Assembly: GCA_944390345.1 (NCBI GenBank)
Contig: CALXPP010000014.1
Coordinates: 1 to 43,658 of the forward strand
Origin: an uncultured Clostridia bacterium
GTDB lineage: Bacteria; Bacillota; Clostridia; TANB77; CAG-508
Direction of reading: 5' to 3'
DNA length: 43,658 nt
Every line of letters starts with the position of its first letter. Position 1 is the first letter of the stretch. The notes under the pieces are model-generated. The model saw nothing but the letters and a program-made list of their open reading frames with translations, made no database searches and was not told the DNA's origin. Position numbers and translations under genes: made by a program. This document shows positions 18,471-26,248 of this stretch, piece by piece.

Positions 18471-19730
18471 TTGGAACTAAAGACAAAATATCAATATACT
18501 AATTTTATTTATCCATATATAGTAGATGAGACTAGATATGATAAATATATATTAAGATTATTAAAAGATAAAAATTGTAAGTTAAAATTATTTGAAAAAG
18601 AAAAAGATTTAGATATATATAATTTCTTTTTACCATATATAAGGAACTATTTATTTCCAACTTTTGAATTTAGGAATGAAAAATTAAAGGAGTTTAATAA
18701 TCTTTCCGTAGAAAATAAAGTAAGAATTTTAGCAAAACATAGTATGGTATGTTTCGAATATTATTTAGATGAAAATGTTCAAGGAAAAATGGGACAAGAA
18801 GATGGTATCTTTTTTGATGTAGAAAAAATAGAGATTATTTGCTTTAATACTGGAATTTGTTTTTTAACATTAAAAACTCATATTGAAGGTACAGAAAATT
18901 TTTCAGATATTTTAGATTTTAATTATAGATTTAAAACTTTATGTTCAGAGTTCTTTTCACTTAAGGATTATGAGAATATAAAAATTCAAACTAATGCTTT
19001 TAAAGACATAAAAGATATTAAAGAATTTACTCAAACTATAACTGGTGTAAATAAAAAGAAAAATACTTTTGAAAATGATCAATTAGAAGATTCACAATTT
19101 TATAATTTTTCTTATGTATGTGTAGAAAGTGACAAGTGGAACGAAAAAAATGAATTTTCTTCAATAGAAAATGAGTTTTTAAAATATGCAAATGTATTAC
19201 CAAGTAATTATGCATCAGATTTTGATAAAGAAAATATAGAGCAAAATTTGCATATAATAGAGAAAATGAAATATTCAAAGACGGCCGTAACAAAAACAAA
19301 CTGCAACTTAATTTGCTCTGGAATAGATACTTATAATTATACTAAATTACCTTTTGAATATGAAAATGAATATTTTTACACTTATATATTAGTTTTGTAT
19401 AAAAAACTTTTCTTAAAAAGAACAAATTTCGAGTTAAAAGATTACGATAAAATAGCTAAAATGAGACTAGATTTTATAAATTTTACGAAAACACTTTGGG
19501 AAAAAGAAATAACCATAGATGATACTGGTACTTTATTTTATAAAACACTTGAAAAGACTTTAGAGTTAGAAGAGATATATAATGAAATAAAAACTAAATA
19601 TGAGATAATATATAAAGATTTAAATATAGAAAAAAATAATGTATATTATTCTGTAATTGTTATTTTACTTATTTTCTCTTTAATTTTTAATACAATAAAT
19701 ATTATATTTTTGATGTATTTATTATCGTAG
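18471..19730 (+). CDS. unrecognised tail-anchored protein, 419 aa
   Basis: I do not recognise this family. It starts with TTG, 9 nt after GGAAGG (18456-18461). The first roughly 385 residues are soluble, rich in Phe, Tyr, Asn and Lys, with no signal peptide. One hydrophobic segment sits at the extreme C-terminus (about 392-418, starting VYYSVIVILLIFSL), so the bulk is predicted to face the cytoplasm with a C-terminal anchor. A helical Glu/Lys-rich stretch just before the anchor (LEKTLELEEIYNEIKTKYE) may be coiled coil. It lies between the WG-repeat gene (27 bp upstream) and acpS (15 bp downstream), which suggests an operon but does not reveal its job. Confidence 0.75.
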   Translation: MELKTKYQYTNFIYPYIVDETRYDKYILRLLKDKNCKLKLFEKEKDLDIYNFFLPYIRNYLFPTFEFRNEKLKEFNNLSVENKVRILAKHSMVCFEYYLDENVQGKMGQEDGIFFDVEKIEIICFNTGICFLTLKTHIEGTENFSDILDFNYRFKTLCSEFFSLKDYENIKIQTNAFKDIKDIKEFTQTITGVNKKKNTFENDQLEDSQFYNFSYVCVESDKWNEKNEFSSIENEFLKYANVLPSNYASDFDKENIEQNLHIIEKMKYSKTAVTKTNCNLICSGIDTYNYTKLPFEYENEYFYTYILVLYKKLFLKRTNFELKDYDKIAKMRLDFINFTKTLWEKEITIDDTGTLFYKTLEKTLELEEIYNEIKTKYEIIYKDLNIEKNNVYYSVIVILLIFSLIFNTINIIFLMYLLS

Positions 19731-19745
19731 ATAGAAGGGATTAAT

Positions 19746-20111
19746 ATGAAACTTACTTGTGGCACTGATATTATAGAAATAAACAGAATAAAAGAAGCAA
19801 TAGAAAATTTAGGAGATAAATTTCTAAAAAGAATATTTACTGAAAATGAAATAGAATATTGTGAAAAACATAAAAATCAAAAATACGAGCATTATGCAGC
19901 AAGGTTTGCAGCAAAAGAAGCAATATTTAAAGCAATTAGTGAAAAAAAGTCTATTTTAAATTGGAATAAATTAGAGATTATAAATTTACCAAATGGAAAA
20001 CCACAAATAAATTTTCTAGATAAAATAGAAAACTTAGAAGATATAGATATTAGTATAGCTCACTGTAGAAACTATGCAGTGGCAAATGTAATAGCTACTT
20101 TTAAAAAATAA
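19746..20111 (+). CDS. acpS: holo-[acyl-carrier-protein] synthase
   Basis: Transfers 4'-phosphopantetheine from CoA to the serine of acyl carrier protein, activating fatty-acid synthesis; it acts in the cytoplasm. The 121-aa length is normal for AcpS. The two metal/CoA motifs are present: CGTDIIEINRI at the N-terminus (Asp and Glu ligands) and RFAAKEAIFKA near residues 55-65. IAHCRNYAVANV near the end matches the usual strand with H and AVA. The gene sits 15 bp after the tail-anchored protein gene and 10 bp before tatD, as part of a compact run. Confidence 0.95.
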   Translation: MKLTCGTDIIEINRIKEAIENLGDKFLKRIFTENEIEYCEKHKNQKYEHYAARFAAKEAIFKAISEKKSILNWNKLEIINLPNGKPQINFLDKIENLEDIDISIAHCRNYAVANVIATFKK

Positions 20112-20121
20112 GGAGGAAAAG

Positions 20122-20874
20122 GTGCAATTTTTTGATTCTCATGCACATTATAATGATGAAAAATTCAAAAATGAAGAAAATATATTAGAAAATATTTATA
20201 ATAGTGGAGTAACTAGACTAGTATGTGCAGGATATAATTTTGTATCTAGCATGAAAGCAATAGAATTAGCTAAAAACTATGATTTTGTTTATGCTACTTG
20301 CGGTATTTCTCCAAATGATGTAGAAGATATAGACAATTTAAATAAATTAGAAGATTTATTAAAAAACAAAAAAGTTGTAGCAATAGGAGAAATTGGTTTA
20401 GATTATTATTGGAACAAAGAAAATAAGGAATTACAAAAAAAATTATTTATAAAGCAAATAGAATTGGCAAATAAATATAATCTACCAATAGTAATACATA
20501 CAAGAGAAGCAAGTTTAGATACAATAGAAATTTTGAAAGATTATCCATGTAAAAGAAGAGGAATATTTCATTGTTGTCCTTTAAACCAAGAACTTATTAA
20601 AGCAGGAATAAGCTTAGGATATTATATATCTTTTAGTGGAAATATTACTTTTAAAAATGCTAAAGCAGATCCTTGTATTGATTTAGTGCCTTTAGACAAA
20701 CTTTTAATAGAAACAGATAGTCCATATCTTACACCAGAACCATATAGAGGTACTAGAAATGATTCTACAAAGGTAAAATTAGTAGCAAAGAAAATTTCAA
20801 ATTTAAAAAATATTCCTTTAGAAGAAATTGCTAAGCTTACATATAAAAATGCTAATAAAATCTTTAATATTTAA
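20122..20874 (+). CDS. tatD: TatD family metal-dependent hydrolase (DNase)
   Basis: A TIM-barrel metallo-hydrolase of the TatD family; characterised members are Mg-dependent 3'-5' DNases. It starts at GTG 20122 after AGGAGG. Metal-ligand motifs occur in the expected order over 250 aa (normal length): FFDSHAHYND (His pair), GEIGLDYYW (Glu), IVIHTREA (His), GIFHCCPLN (His) and LIETDSPYLTPEPYRG (Asp). The gene lies 10 bp after acpS and is closed by a strong terminator. Whether the main substrate here is DNA cannot be told from sequence. Confidence 0.93.
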   Translation: MQFFDSHAHYNDEKFKNEENILENIYNSGVTRLVCAGYNFVSSMKAIELAKNYDFVYATCGISPNDVEDIDNLNKLEDLLKNKKVVAIGEIGLDYYWNKENKELQKKLFIKQIELANKYNLPIVIHTREASLDTIEILKDYPCKRRGIFHCCPLNQELIKAGISLGYYISFSGNITFKNAKADPCIDLVPLDKLLIETDSPYLTPEPYRGTRNDSTKVKLVAKKISNLKNIPLEEIAKLTYKNANKIFNI

Positions 20875-20900
20875 TCTTGTTAATTTAAAATAAAAAGTAA

Positions 20901-20929
20901 AAAACTAAACTAAAAAGTTTAGTTTTTTT
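20901..20929 (+). terminator. intrinsic terminator after tatD
   Basis: AAAACTAAAC (20901-20910) pairs perfectly with GTTTAGTTTT (20917-20926) around TAAAAA, continuing into a T run. Confidence 0.9.
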
Positions 20930-20986
20930 GTGCCTTTAAAAGCCTTCAAAGTGCCTAATTCGTAGTAAAAGTGCCAAAATTGAAGG
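20930..20986 (+). promoter_or_regulatory. operator-like repeats upstream of the dockerin/LRR gene
   Basis: GTGCC occurs three times in direct orientation at 20930, 20951 and 20971, spaced 21 and 20 bp (about two helical turns). A perfect inverted repeat, CCTTCAA (20943-20949) and TTGAAGG (20980-20986), overlaps the proposed -35. No known regulator site is recognised. Confidence 0.4.
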
Positions 20987-21009
20987 AAAATGTAATAAAA
21001 ACTTAATAT
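20980..21009 (+). promoter_or_regulatory. promoter for the dockerin/LRR gene
   Basis: TTGAAG (20980-20985), 18-bp spacer, TAATAT (21004-21009). The start near 21016 would give a leader of about 130 nt before ATG 21148 and makes the in-frame ATG at 21022 nearly leaderless and without an SD. Confidence 0.5.
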
Positions 21010-21147
21010 AAAAGAATTAAAATGGCTGAAAAGTATATCCGTAAGGGGAAAAGGTGCGTTTCAAAAATCTGTAAAAAAACCCATATTGCAAAAAAAACCA
21101 GAAATGCTATCATATATCTAACGAAAAAAATCAGGAGGGAGTATATT

Positions 21148-24100
21148 ATGAAGAAAAAAATGTTAATCTCAATAGCATTGATTTTCGTTATGTTATTGAA
21201 CTACATTGTACCTTTTTCATTAGCAAATGCTGAAGCAAATAGCAATGTAGAACTTACATTAAATGGCGAACTATACCAAGCAATAAAAAACAATTTAGTT
21301 GCTTTAGGTATTACTGCTGAATTTAATGATGCACAACGCACTATGAAATTAGAACAGTCAGCTATAGATAGTGTTACATCATTAAATTTATCAAATAGTG
21401 GTATCTCAGATTTAACAGGTCTAGATACTTTTAAAAATGTAACTTCTATAGATTTATCAGCAAATGAATTAGATACAGAAAGCAATTTAGAAGTATTAGG
21501 TTCATTAAACTTAAACTTCTTAGATTTATCATCTAACGAAATAGAAGATGTTAGTATGATTTCAAACATTGATTCAATTTCTACTTTAAATTTACATAAT
21601 CAAAAATTTAATATAATAGAAATAGTAGAAATTGATGAAAGTACAGAATCAGATCAAAAAGTTGAAGCAACTTATGCTTTACCTCAAATTTTAAGTTATG
21701 GTGGTTTACTAAAACCAGAGTGGTTACCAGAAACCAAATATGCAGCAAGTGGTAGTACAGCACCATATGTAAATTGGACAAAATTTGATGGTAAGAATAT
21801 TACTATTGTTACTGGTTCTAAAGAAAGTACAAGTTATAAACCATATTATGGAATGACAAAAGTAGCAGTAGATGTTACAGATTCTACTAATATTTTGTAC
21901 AATTCAAAAATTAACTTATACTATATAACAGTAAGTTCAGAAGAAAGAGGAATTATTTTTAAAGATGCTAATCTTTATAAAGCAGTAAAAGAACAATTAA
22001 CAAAATACCAAAGAGTAAATGATGACTTAACAGAATATACTGATGAAGAAAACTTATATTCAAGAAACTATGATGAACCATTAGTTCTTGTTATAAGTAT
22101 CGATAATTTAATTAATAAAATACCAAGTTTAATTCTAACTGATAGAAAAATTGAAGATATAACAGGTTTGGAAAAATTTGTTGGCTTAGAAAAAGAATTA
22201 AACTTAGAAGGAAATTATATAGATAGTATCGAGAAAATAATTGAACTAAAGAGAAATAAACTAGAAGAACAAGAAAAATTAAGAGCTAGAGTTGAAAAAC
22301 AAATAGCTTATATCAAAGAGAGTGTTGATGCTATCGAAGAAGCAAAAAACAATATAAAAGAAGAAAATGATAAAACTGAAACTTTAACAAAAGAAGAAGT
22401 TGCTTTAAAAGCAGAAGTTGAAGCTCTAGAAGAAGAAATTGAGACACTAAATACTGAACTAAAAACTTTAAATGCCAATATAGAAACTTATAGAAGTAAC
22501 TTAAGTACAGCTCAAAGTACTTCTACAGCAAAACAAGAAGAATTAAAAAATTTAAACAATGAATTAGTAACTTTAAACAATAACTTAGCTGGTGCAACAG
22601 AAGAGGATGAAAAAGAAACTTTAAGAGCACAAATTGAAGCTAAAAAAGCACAAATTGAAGCTAAGAAAATTGAAGTTGAAACTGCAAAAGAAGCAGTAAC
22701 AAGCGCTGAAAAAATAGTAACAGATGCTGAATCAAAAATTAATACAAATACAGAAAGCATTAAAACAAAAACAAACGAATTAAATCAAAAGAAAATAGAT
22801 TTATCAGAAAAACAAAAAGAATTAAATGATTCTTTAACAATTATTGCAAATAATCAAAATACACAAAGCTTACAAACAGGATATTTAAAAGGAAGATTAG
22901 AAAAATTATATAATATTTATAAAAAATCTTATAAATTAGCTAGAATAGCAAGTGTTGAATTAAGTACTTTAACAGATGAAGAATTTAATAATTTAACTTA
23001 TGAAGAAGCAAAAAATATTTTTTCAAGTACTACATCAAGGTTAGCATCAATTGAAGCAAATTTAGCAGATTACGAAGCTAAATATATAATAGATGAATTC
23101 AGTATACCAACAGTAACAAATGTAGTAGTTAGAGATGAAGAAAGTGGATTAGATGATACAAAAGTAGTAGCTGTTGAAAATCCAATTTCAGAATATTTTA
23201 AAGATTATGCTAAAAATCATGAAGATTGGAATTTAACAGATATAAAAACATTCTTATCAAAGATAAGATATATGTCTACAGTTTTAGAAATGATGAACTA
23301 CTGTACAATTGAAAGATTATATTCAGAAACAACTACTTGTTATGCTGAAGATTATTTAGATAGTGAAATTGCTTCTAGAACTTGGAATGGAGAAAGCACA
23401 GCTGATTTAGTTGCAATAAAAGAAGATTTAGATACAATTAAATCAACTTTCTCAAGTGAGTATGGTCATAATTGCACAGGAAGTGTAGTATATGAAGGAA
23501 ATGCAGAAATTTATGCAATTGCAAAAAGATTTAGTGCAGTTTCTTCAGAAGAAATTAATGCTTATGTAACAATACCAATGTTAAAAGTATTAAATATAAG
23601 AAGAAATTTAATCGAATCAATTGATGGAATAGAAGAATTAAATGAATTACAAGAACTATATGTAGGAGATAATGAACTAGTAAATATTGACACTGTTGAT
23701 TGGTCTCAAATGGTAGATTTAAAGAAATTAGATTTATCTTACAATAGTATTAGTGAAATAAAATGCTTAGAGGTTATTGCTAAGTTAGAAGAATTAGATT
23801 TATCTAAAAACTTGATAAGTGGCGCTTTTGACTTCACAATATCAGGAATGCCAAATTTAAAGAAATTAGATATGTCTTATAACTCAATAGATGATATTGA
23901 ATATTTAAGAACACAATTAACTTTTGTAGCAAGAGGAGAAGGCTATGATGATATAGCTTCTTACTTAAAAACAGGTAAATTTGATGTAAGATTTTATGGA
24001 CAAATCTTATCAATGAATTTAAATTTAGTACAAATGGGAAAAACTACTTATGTAGATTTACCAATGATATTTAGACAAGCTGAAGAAATGGATTATTCTA

Positions 24101-24879
24101 GAACATCATTTGGTATAAATAGTATTTTTGGAAATGTAACTAATGATGGAAAGCAAGCTCTATTAGATACAAGCAGATTAGGAGATCAATCTGCACAAGT
24201 AACAATAATAGATACAGATCCACTAGATGCAGGAATTTGTAGTGGTACAAACTGTACAATTACTTATACAGTTACAGAACAATCAGTTGTAGATCCAGAT
24301 CCAGACAATAATAATCCAAGCAATGATCCAAGCAATAATCCAAGCAATGATCCAAGCAATGATCCAAGCAATGATCCAAGCAACGATCCAAGCAATGATC
24401 CAAGCAACGATCCAACAAATGACCCAACAAATGACCCAACTAACGATCCAACAGAAGATTTAAAATTAGGATATGATGTAAAAGGCGATCAAATAATAGG
24501 TGTTTCACCAAAAACAGATCTTGCTACATTTAAAACAAGATTAACAGAAGATTTCAATGTTGAAGTTGTTGTTGAAGGAGAAGATGGATCTCAAACTGTA
24601 ATTCAAGGTTATGTTGGTACAGGTATGATAGCTGTTATTTACAATAATGAAAATCAACCAATAGTAGCTTATGAAATAGTAGTAAAAGGAGATGTAAATG
24701 GAGACGGTTTAGCAAATGCTTCAGATTCAAATATAATTAAAGCTTATAGAGCTGAAATTCAAGATTTAACTGGGCCATTTAAAGAGGCAGCAGACATAAA
24801 TCAAGATGGAAATGTTGATGCAATAGATTCGAGATTACTATTATATCACAGAGCTGAAATAGATGGATATATTTTATAA
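21148..24879 (+). CDS. secreted LRR/coiled-coil protein with C-terminal type I dockerin, about 1243 aa
   Basis: The start is ATG 21148, preceded by AGGAGGG and followed by a clear signal peptide (MKKKMLISIALIFV, cleavage near ANA); the frame is also open to ATG 21022, which lacks an SD. Leucine-rich repeats appear near residues 70-150 (LNLSNSGISDLTGL, IDLSANELD, LDLSSNEIEDV) and near 330-370. They are then interrupted by a long Glu/Lys/Ala-rich coiled coil (about 364-575) and resume near 810-920 (LKVLNIRRNLIESIDGI, LDLSYNSISEI, LDLSKNLISG). An Asn-Asp-Pro-Ser/Thr linker (about 1056-1100) leads to a small beta domain and a dockerin of two calcium loops (GDVNGDGLANASDSNIIKAY and ADINQDGNVDAIDSRLLLYH). 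A dockerin binds a cohesin, and the next gene encodes a cohesin-like protein. No glycosidase domain is present. Confidence 0.85.
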   Translation: MKKKMLISIALIFVMLLNYIVPFSLANAEANSNVELTLNGELYQAIKNNLVALGITAEFNDAQRTMKLEQSAIDSVTSLNLSNSGISDLTGLDTFKNVTSIDLSANELDTESNLEVLGSLNLNFLDLSSNEIEDVSMISNIDSISTLNLHNQKFNIIEIVEIDESTESDQKVEATYALPQILSYGGLLKPEWLPETKYAASGSTAPYVNWTKFDGKNITIVTGSKESTSYKPYYGMTKVAVDVTDSTNILYNSKINLYYITVSSEERGIIFKDANLYKAVKEQLTKYQRVNDDLTEYTDEENLYSRNYDEPLVLVISIDNLINKIPSLILTDRKIEDITGLEKFVGLEKELNLEGNYIDSIEKIIELKRNKLEEQEKLRARVEKQIAYIKESVDAIEEAKNNIKEENDKTETLTKEEVALKAEVEALEEEIETLNTELKTLNANIETYRSNLSTAQSTSTAKQEELKNLNNELVTLNNNLAGATEEDEKETLRAQIEAKKAQIEAKKIEVETAKEAVTSAEKIVTDAESKINTNTESIKTKTNELNQKKIDLSEKQKELNDSLTIIANNQNTQSLQTGYLKGRLEKLYNIYKKSYKLARIASVELSTLTDEEFNNLTYEEAKNIFSSTTSRLASIEANLADYEAKYIIDEFSIPTVTNVVVRDEESGLDDTKVVAVENPISEYFKDYAKNHEDWNLTDIKTFLSKIRYMSTVLEMMNYCTIERLYSETTTCYAEDYLDSEIASRTWNGESTADLVAIKEDLDTIKSTFSSEYGHNCTGSVVYEGNAEIYAIAKRFSAVSSEEINAYVTIPMLKVLNIRRNLIESIDGIEELNELQELYVGDNELVNIDTVDWSQMVDLKKLDLSYNSISEIKCLEVIAKLEELDLSKNLISGAFDFTISGMPNLKKLDMSYNSIDDIEYLRTQLTFVARGEGYDDIASYLKTGKFDVRFYGQILSMNLNLVQMGKTTYVDLPMIFRQAEEMDYSRTSFGINSIFGNVTNDGKQALLDTSRLGDQSAQVTIIDTDPLDAGICSGTNCTITYTVTEQSVVDPDPDNNNPSNDPSNNPSNDPSNDPSNDPSNDPSNDPSNDPTNDPTNDPTNDPTEDLKLGYDVKGDQIIGVSPKTDLATFKTRLTEDFNVEVVVEGEDGSQTVIQGYVGTGMIAVIYNNENQPIVAYEIVVKGDVNGDGLANASDSNIIKAYRAEIQDLTGPFKEAADINQDGNVDAIDSRLLLYHRAEIDGYIL
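24313..24450 (+). repeat. 12-bp minisatellite encoding a Pro-Ser/Thr-Asn-Asp linker
   Basis: About eleven tandem copies of a 12-bp unit close to CCAAGCAATGAT, with AATAAT and AACGAT variants, the last three becoming CCAAC(A/T)AA(T/C)GA. It encodes a repeating P-S-N-D then P-T-N-D linker between the LRR region and the dockerin end. Confidence 0.85.
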
Positions 24880-24886
24880 CTAAACA

Positions 24887-24925
24887 CTAAAGGGAAGTAA
24901 TAAAATGAAAATTACTTCTCTTTAG
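24887..24925 (+). terminator. strong 3' hairpin after the dockerin gene
   Basis: The 15-nt arm 24887-24901 (CTAAAGGGAAGTAAT) pairs with 24911-24925 (ATTACTTCTCTTTAG) with one G-U pair and a 9-nt loop. It is followed by A-rich rather than T-rich DNA, so it may act in RNA stability or partial termination rather than as a classical terminator. Confidence 0.6.
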
Positions 24926-24977
24926 AAAAAAATGATAAAAAAGAAAAAAATTACTAAAAAAATGTAAAAAATAAGTA

Positions 24978-25006
24978 TTGCATTTTATTTTAAAAAATGA
25001 TATTCT
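24978..25006 (+). promoter_or_regulatory. promoter for the cohesin-like gene
   Basis: TTGCAT (24978-24983), 17-bp spacer, TATTCT (25001-25006), followed by AAGGAG and ATG 25041. Confidence 0.5.
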
Positions 25007-25040
25007 TATTATGTAGAATATACAAAATAAGGAGATAATT

Positions 25041-26114
25041 ATGAGAAGAAAGTTAATAGCAGTATATGTTTTTTTAATAATAATGTTATTTTGTAATTGT
25101 GTATATGCGACTTTTGATGCAGATTTAGTATTAGTTTATAATAAAAATAAAGTTAAAGCTGGAGATACAATAACAGTAACTTTACAAGTAACAAAAATTA
25201 CAGGAACAGATAAAGGTGTAGAAAATATTGAAGGATATATAAATATTGATGAAAATATTTTTGAACCTATAACAGCAAACAATATAGTAACTGATTCTGA
25301 TGGTAAAGTTGTAATAGGAAATATGAAATTAGATTTAGAAGATCTTACTAATACAACAAGTACAGATAATTTAAAAGAAAATACTGTAGTTTTTAACGGA
25401 AAACCTATATCTGGAAATGATTCAAAAGTAATAATAGATTTACCTACTCCTTTAACAGAAGATACAGATATATTAACACTTAATTTTAAAGTAAAAGAAG
25501 ATGCTGAAATTGGATATTTTGAAAAAGCAATTTCTTACGATATGTTTGTAATATATTCAGGAGAGGAGAAGACAGTATCTGCTTCTGCTGAATTAGAAAT
25601 AACAGTAGAAGAAGGAACTCAAGATCCAGATGATTGTGAGCATGATTGGGTTAAAAATACAGAAAAAAGTAAACCAGCAACTTGTACAGAAGATGGATAT
25701 GACTTTTATGAATGTAGCAAATGTGGAGAGACAAAAACAGAAACTATAAAAGCTACAGGACATCACTATGGAGATTGGGAAATTACAAAAGAAGCAACTA
25801 CAACAGAAGAAGGACAAAGACAAAGAAAATGTGAAGATTGCGGTCATATAGAAACTGAATCAATTCCAAAATTAGAATCAAATGAAGATGAAAATTCTTC
25901 AGATAATGAAGAAAATAAAGAAGATGAAAACAATAATGGTGCTGCTAATAACAATAATAATAATAATGGTACACCAGGAGATGTAACAGACAAAACAACA
26001 GCAAATAAAACATTACCAGCTGCTGGTTTAAAAACAATGTTTTTACCTGCAGTAATACTAGTAGCTATAGCAGTAGTTAGCTATAGAAAATATATCAAAT
26101 ATAAAGATATTTAA
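25041..26114 (+). CDS. cohesin-like wall-anchored protein with LPAAG sorting tail, 357 aa
   Basis: A signal peptide (residues 1-23, ending CVYA) precedes a cohesin-like beta domain at about 24-190: DADLVLVYNKNKVKAGDTIT, VENIEGYINIDENIFEP and LTLNFKVKEDAEIG resemble the first strands and the YDp-vle strand of cohesins. A Cys/His-rich region follows (about 195-275): CEHDW, ATCTEDGYDFYECSKCG, GHHYGDW and KCEDCGHIE, two units of a zinc-ribbon-like module common in clostridial surface proteins. A Glu/Asn-rich spacer leads to LPAAG (325-329), a hydrophobic span and the basic tail YRKYIKYKDI, which is a sortase signal with Ala in place of Thr. Placed 161 bp after the dockerin gene, it is the obvious candidate receptor for that dockerin; binding is inferred. 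It has its own promoter and terminator. Confidence 0.78.
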   Translation: MRRKLIAVYVFLIIMLFCNCVYATFDADLVLVYNKNKVKAGDTITVTLQVTKITGTDKGVENIEGYINIDENIFEPITANNIVTDSDGKVVIGNMKLDLEDLTNTTSTDNLKENTVVFNGKPISGNDSKVIIDLPTPLTEDTDILTLNFKVKEDAEIGYFEKAISYDMFVIYSGEEKTVSASAELEITVEEGTQDPDDCEHDWVKNTEKSKPATCTEDGYDFYECSKCGETKTETIKATGHHYGDWEITKEATTTEEGQRQRKCEDCGHIETESIPKLESNEDENSSDNEENKEDENNNGAANNNNNNNGTPGDVTDKTTANKTLPAAGLKTMFLPAVILVAIAVVSYRKYIKYKDI

Positions 26115-26128
26115 TTGAGATTAACATT

Positions 26129-26160
26129 AAAAGAGTAGGAAAAAAAACTACTCTTTTTTT
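26129..26160 (+). terminator. intrinsic terminator after the cohesin-like gene
   Basis: AAAAGAGTAG (26129-26138) pairs with CTACTCTTTT (26148-26157) and runs into a T tract. Confidence 0.9.
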
Positions 26161-26189
26161 ATTTATAAAAAAGAAAAATAAAAAAACTA

Positions 26190-26217
26190 TTGTATAAATT
26201 TATAAATATGTTATAAT
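26190..26217 (+). promoter_or_regulatory. promoter for lemA
   Basis: TTGTAT (26190-26195), 16-bp spacer, TATAAT (26212-26217). Confidence 0.6.
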
Positions 26218-26248
26218 AAAATTAGTTTATAAAATGGAGGGTTATATT

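Noticed and set aside
26234..26248. ATG 26234 as the start of lemA
   Set aside because: It overlaps the SD GGAGGG of the better start at 26249.
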